A stretch of DNA of 7,715 nucleotides from the NCBI GenBank assembly GCA_003220985.1, contig QHTY01000069.1, positions 393-8,107 on the forward strand, given 5' to 3'. The translations under genes were made by a program, and so were the position numbers. Positions 5,556-7,715 of this stretch are shown one piece after another. Position 1 is the stretch's first letter; each line of letters starts with the position of its first letter. The notes below the pieces were generated by a model. It did not search any database. It saw nothing but the letters and a program-made list of their open reading frames with translations, and was not told where the DNA came from. This stretch comes from Gemmatimonadota bacterium. GTDB lineage: Bacteria; Gemmatimonadota; Gemmatimonadetes; Gemmatimonadales; GWC2-71-9.

Positions 5556-6629
5556 TTGACCGGACATGCCGGCGTCGTCACGGTCTTGGTGGTCGATGAC
5601 GAAGAGCCGATTCGGAACGCGCTGCGGAAGTTCCTGAAGCAGCAGCAGTTCGAGGTGTATGCGGCTAGTTCAGCGGACGAAGCGCTGCAGCAGCTGCGTC
5701 TGCACAAGGTGGCGCTGATGCTCTCGGATATCCGCATGCCGGGAACCAGCGGCGTGGACCTCGTGCCCCAGGCCCTCGAAATCGAGCCCGACCTCGCCAT
5801 TCTGATGCTCACCGCCGTCAACGACGCCACCAGCGCCGCCCTCTGCATGCAGCGCGGGGCGATGGATTATCTCACCAAGCCGATCGAGCTGGCGGACCTG
5901 GGCCGCGCGGTCCAGCGTGCGCTGAAGCGTCGCGAGATGGACCTGGAAAATCGCCATTTGAACCAGTGGCTCAAGGAAGAAGTCACGACCCGCACGGCCG
6001 AGCTGCAACGCGAGCGGCACCGGCTGGAGCGGGTCTCGACCGCGACCTTGGAGGCCCTCGTCAACGCCCTCGAGGCAAAAGACCCGTACCTCCGCGGTCA
6101 TTCGGCACGCGTGGCAGACCTGTCGGCCAACATCGCAACAGAGATGGGGCTCGCCGAGGAGGACGTCGAGCGGATCCGCATGGCCGGACGCTTACACGAT
6201 CTCGGGAAGATCGGGACACGCGATGCGGTAGTTAATAAGGAAGGGCCGCTCACAGCCGACGAGTTCGAGCACGTGAAGCAGCACGTCATCATCGGCGCCC
6301 AGATTCTCGCGCCGCTCGTCCATCTCGGCAACATCGTGTCGATGGTCAAGAGCCATCACGAGCGCTACGACGGGAGCGGTTATCCAGATGGCTTGCGGGG
6401 CGAGGAAATCCCGATGGGGGGAAGGATTATCGCCGCCGCGGAGGTCTACGACGCGCTCACGACCTCTCGACCCTATCAGGAAAAAATGACACCGGAGCAG
6501 GCCGTCGAACGGATGTCTGACCTGTCGACGACGGTGTTGGATCCGAAGGTCTACGAGGCACTGGTCCGGCTGGTGGGACGCCGGCAAACGCTCGTCTTTC
6601 TCGACGAAGACGCGGGACCAGCACTCTAA
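5556..6629 (+). CDS. Response regulator with HD-GYP domain (cyclic-di-GMP phosphodiesterase)
   Basis: The 357-residue protein is a two-domain regulator. The receiver domain (about 8-118) has the acidic pair Asp14/Asp15 (VVDDE), the phospho-acceptor Asp58 (LSDIRMPG), Thr86 (MLTA) and Lys108 (LTKP), so it should accept phosphate from a histidine kinase not present here. A charged linker helix (about 120-165) is likely coiled coil. The HD-GYP domain (about 166-345) keeps His182 (RGHSARV), the HD pair His214/Asp215 (LHDLGKIG), His267/His268 and the signature GSGYPDG (273-279), so it is probably an active phosphodiesterase for cyclic di-GMP. The segment usually read as ADVYDAL is AEVYDAL here, Glu296 replacing a conserved Asp that I believe helps bind metal. 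The TTG start is supported by AAGGAG. The gene follows mqnD after 30 bp and ends just before a strong hairpin, so it is probably last in its operon. Confidence 0.93.
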   Translation: MTGHAGVVTVLVVDDEEPIRNALRKFLKQQQFEVYAASSADEALQQLRLHKVALMLSDIRMPGTSGVDLVPQALEIEPDLAILMLTAVNDATSAALCMQRGAMDYLTKPIELADLGRAVQRALKRREMDLENRHLNQWLKEEVTTRTAELQRERHRLERVSTATLEALVNALEAKDPYLRGHSARVADLSANIATEMGLAEEDVERIRMAGRLHDLGKIGTRDAVVNKEGPLTADEFEHVKQHVIIGAQILAPLVHLGNIVSMVKSHHERYDGSGYPDGLRGEEIPMGGRIIAAAEVYDALTTSRPYQEKMTPEQAVERMSDLSTTVLDPKVYEALVRLVGRRQTLVFLDEDAGPAL

Positions 6630-6636
6630 AAGACCA

Positions 6637-6665
6637 AACCCCGGGGCGAAAAGCTCCCCGGGGTT
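6637..6665 (+). terminator. Strong GC hairpin after the HD-GYP gene
   Basis: AACCCCGGGG (6637-6646) and CCCCGGGGTT (6656-6665) form a perfect ten-pair stem with a nine-base loop, starting eight bases after the TAA. Only a short TT follows, so it is a weak intrinsic terminator or a 3' stabilising hairpin. It could serve both strands because the pilin-like gene converges on it. Confidence 0.65.
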
Positions 6666-6675
6666 GGCGGTCGGG

Positions 6676-6696
6676 TGAAGTGGCCGTCACACTTCA
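6676..6696. terminator. Second small hairpin in the convergent gap
   Basis: TGAAGTG (6676-6682) and CACTTCA (6690-6696) form a perfect seven-pair stem with a seven-base loop, about 80 bases beyond the stop of the minus-strand pilin-like gene. It may help end that transcript. There is no U-run on either strand, so the role is tentative. A weaker six-pair repeat, TGCATC/GATGCA (6726-6731 and 6749-6754), lies nearer the pilin stop. Confidence 0.35.
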
Positions 6697-6776
6697 GCCG
6701 CGACCCTTCGCGTTACGTACCGCAGTGCATCCGAGTTTCATACGATTAGATGCAGCGACCCGCTGAACGGTTGCAC

Positions 6777-7205
6777 CTACCAGTGCTTCACACGCCCGAC
6801 GCGGGACATGGTAATCGTTTCGGCTTGAGACCCCCGGCGAAGCACGATCCTCGTGTTCGAAACGCCCCAGCCCAATCCGAACGGTCCGAACTGCACGACC
6901 GGATTTGAAGTCTCGAGTGTGACGCCATGGCTCGACGGCCCCGGTGTTCGCCACAACTCCTCCCACCCTTTGGCGCCATATCGATCGATTCGGATCGTGT
7001 CGGGACTGAACGTGATGCGGGCGCGCGTCGCTTGCATGATGGCGCCGTTCCGCCCGACCGCGAGGGCCGTCGTCACGTCGCGCACGGCGCGCTCAGTTTC
7101 GAGCCAGTCCATGAGCCCCGCGGCGCGTGGCACCCCGAAGGCGAGCAGCGCGCCCGCAATGCAGACGACGACCATGAGCTCGAGCAGTGTGAACCCCTTA
7201 GACAT
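6777..7205 (-). CDS. GspH/FimT-family type IV pseudopilin
   Basis: Small type IV pilin-like protein of 142 residues, expected to be cut by a prepilin peptidase and built into a type II secretion pseudopilus or type IV pilus. The start MSKGFTLLEL has the class signature: a short leader ending in Gly4, Phe at +1 and Glu at +5, then a hydrophobic helix (5-29). The C-terminal half (about 103-140, VVQFGPFGLGWGV, NTRIVLRRG, ITMSRVGRV) fits the GspH/FimT beta domain. The frame is open a further 81 codons upstream, but only this ATG puts the leader at the N-terminus. No Shine-Dalgarno is visible. A TATAAA (7217-7212) ends six bases before the ATG, which would fit a leaderless transcript. No other secretion or pilus gene is in the window, so GspH and FimT cannot be told apart. 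Confidence 0.88.
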   Translation of the reverse strand: MSKGFTLLELMVVVCIAGALLAFGVPRAAGLMDWLETERAVRDVTTALAVGRNGAIMQATRARITFSPDTIRIDRYGAKGWEELWRTPGPSSHGVTLETSNPVVQFGPFGLGWGVSNTRIVLRRGSQAETITMSRVGRVKHW

Positions 7206-7368
7206 CCGCTGTTTATAGCGTGTCGGGGAAACCCTGCGGTATCGTAAAAGCGCGGCGAAAAGCCCGAAAACGCGCCATTTGCGGGCTAACGCACCGCAGC
7301 CGCGAGCGCTATGTTGGTGTACGTGATGGTCTTGCATTCCGGCACACCCGCTGCAATTGCCGCGTGCG
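7206..7368. other. Divergent intergenic region
   Basis: This 163-bp gap lies between the divergent pilin-like gene and the gene at the right edge, so it should hold promoters for both. I see the TATAAA noted for the pilin gene without a convincing -35 partner, and an inverted repeat AGCCCG/CGGGCT (7261-7266 and 7282-7287) with a 15-base spacer. No sigma-54 site, tRNA or riboswitch is recognisable. Confidence 0.4.
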
Positions 7369-7715
7369 ATGAGCACTAACCTCCTTCCCCGGGGGGGCGG
7401 GCTGCCCCATGCAGTCTTCCTGCAGCGGGTGGCTGACGAGCCTGCCACGTCGCCTGAGGTCCGTCTGGGCCAGGGCGCGTTTTTGGCGTTGCGGTTCGTC
7501 GACCTGCTCGCGCCCGATCGCGAGCCTCCGACTCCCGACGTGTTCCGGTACCAGTGGGCGGCGACGGAGCGCTATTGCGCCGAGCTCGCGGGCGAGGGGA
7601 CTGAGGCTTCGCATTTGAGCTGCATCGTGCGAGCGGCCGGGGAGGCTCACCGCTCTCGTGATATCCACTTGATGGCACCGGCCCTCTTCGCTTACGCGCT
7701 CTACCTCGAACAGGA
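7369..7715 (+). CDS. Unrecognised protein, N-terminal 115 residues (runs off window)
   Basis: The reading frame opens at 7327 and stays open to the window edge. It starts MSTNLLPRGGGLPHAVFLQR. The visible part is soluble, with no signal peptide or membrane helix, and from about residue 20 is rich in Ala, Leu, Arg and Glu in a helical-repeat style (RLGQGAFLALRFVDLL; ERYCAELAG; HLMAPALFAYALYLEQ), resembling TPR-type scaffolds. I do not recognise a specific family. The ATG at 7369 has no good Shine-Dalgarno; TTG 7357 or CTG 7351 are other in-frame choices. A seven-G run (7391-7397) lies near codons 8-10. Calling it coding rests on the long open frame and natural composition. Confidence 0.65.
   Translation, partial: MSTNLLPRGGGLPHAVFLQRVADEPATSPEVRLGQGAFLALRFVDLLAPDREPPTPDVFRYQWAATERYCAELAGEGTEASHLSCIVRAAGEAHRSRDIHLMAPALFAYALYLEQ

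Noticed and set aside
6720..6776. Further TGCA boxes near the pseudopilin stop as part of the same operator set
   Set aside because: They lie at the 3' end of a gene with no TGCA-N5-TGCA pair; treated as chance, and as a caution about TGCA counts.
6666..6776. Possible tRNA or small RNA gene in the convergent gap
   Set aside because: No cloverleaf, T-loop motif or promoter could be made out; only small inverted repeats.
7326..7379. Tiny frame ATG GTC ... TAA just before the right-edge gene as a leader peptide
   Set aside because: Only 17 codons, no Shine-Dalgarno and no attenuator-like structure; it overlaps the better start at 7369.

Overview
The window is GC-rich bacterial chromosome with tightly packed genes and no rRNA, tRNA, CRISPR array, transposase or phage gene that I can see. 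I suspect a member of the Gemmatimonadota or a neighbouring soil or sediment phylum. The reasons are a Bacillus-type (alpha) glutamine synthetase next to an enterobacterial-type (beta) one, menaquinone made by the futalosine route (MqnD), an HD-GYP response regulator, a GspH/FimT pseudopilin, and zinc-ribbon/TPR proteins of a style I associate with that phylum. This placement is inference, not proof.

Left half (1-3892, all minus strand): a nitrogen-assimilation block. In the order of transcription it holds a small hypothetical gene (3892-3641), GSI-beta glnA (3459-1990), GSI-alpha glnA (1905-580) and the start of an ammonium transporter, amt, which runs off the left edge. Amt imports ammonium and the two glutamine synthetases fix it into glutamine. 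A -24/-12 (sigma-54) promoter matching 11 of 12 consensus positions precedes GSI-beta, and another matching 11 of 12 precedes amt. Both promoter regions carry a cluster of TGCA boxes, several arranged as TGCA-N5-TGCA, which looks like an operator of a shared nitrogen regulator and differs in spacing from the classical NtrC site. The 84-bp spacer between the two glnA genes is almost filled by one long imperfect hairpin built from GGCGGCAA octamers.

Middle (3952-6629, plus strand): a likely three-gene operon. A zinc-ribbon/single-TM/TPR-like protein overlaps mqnD by four bases (ATGA). mqnD is followed after 30 bp by a REC/HD-GYP response regulator that starts at TTG behind a good Shine-Dalgarno. 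A second repeat-built hairpin, made of heptamers, lies inside the linker-coding part of the first gene. A strong GC hairpin at 6637-6665 closes the operon.

Right end (6666-7715): a convergent type IV pilin-like gene of the GspH/FimT family (7205-6777, minus), a divergent intergenic region in which I see no convincing regulatory signal, and the start of an unrecognised, probably helical-repeat protein (7369 onward, plus) cut by the window edge.

The most promising candidate for something undescribed is the pairing of sigma-54 promoters with TGCA-box arrays on the ammonium-assimilation genes. Next are the two octamer/heptamer hairpin elements.
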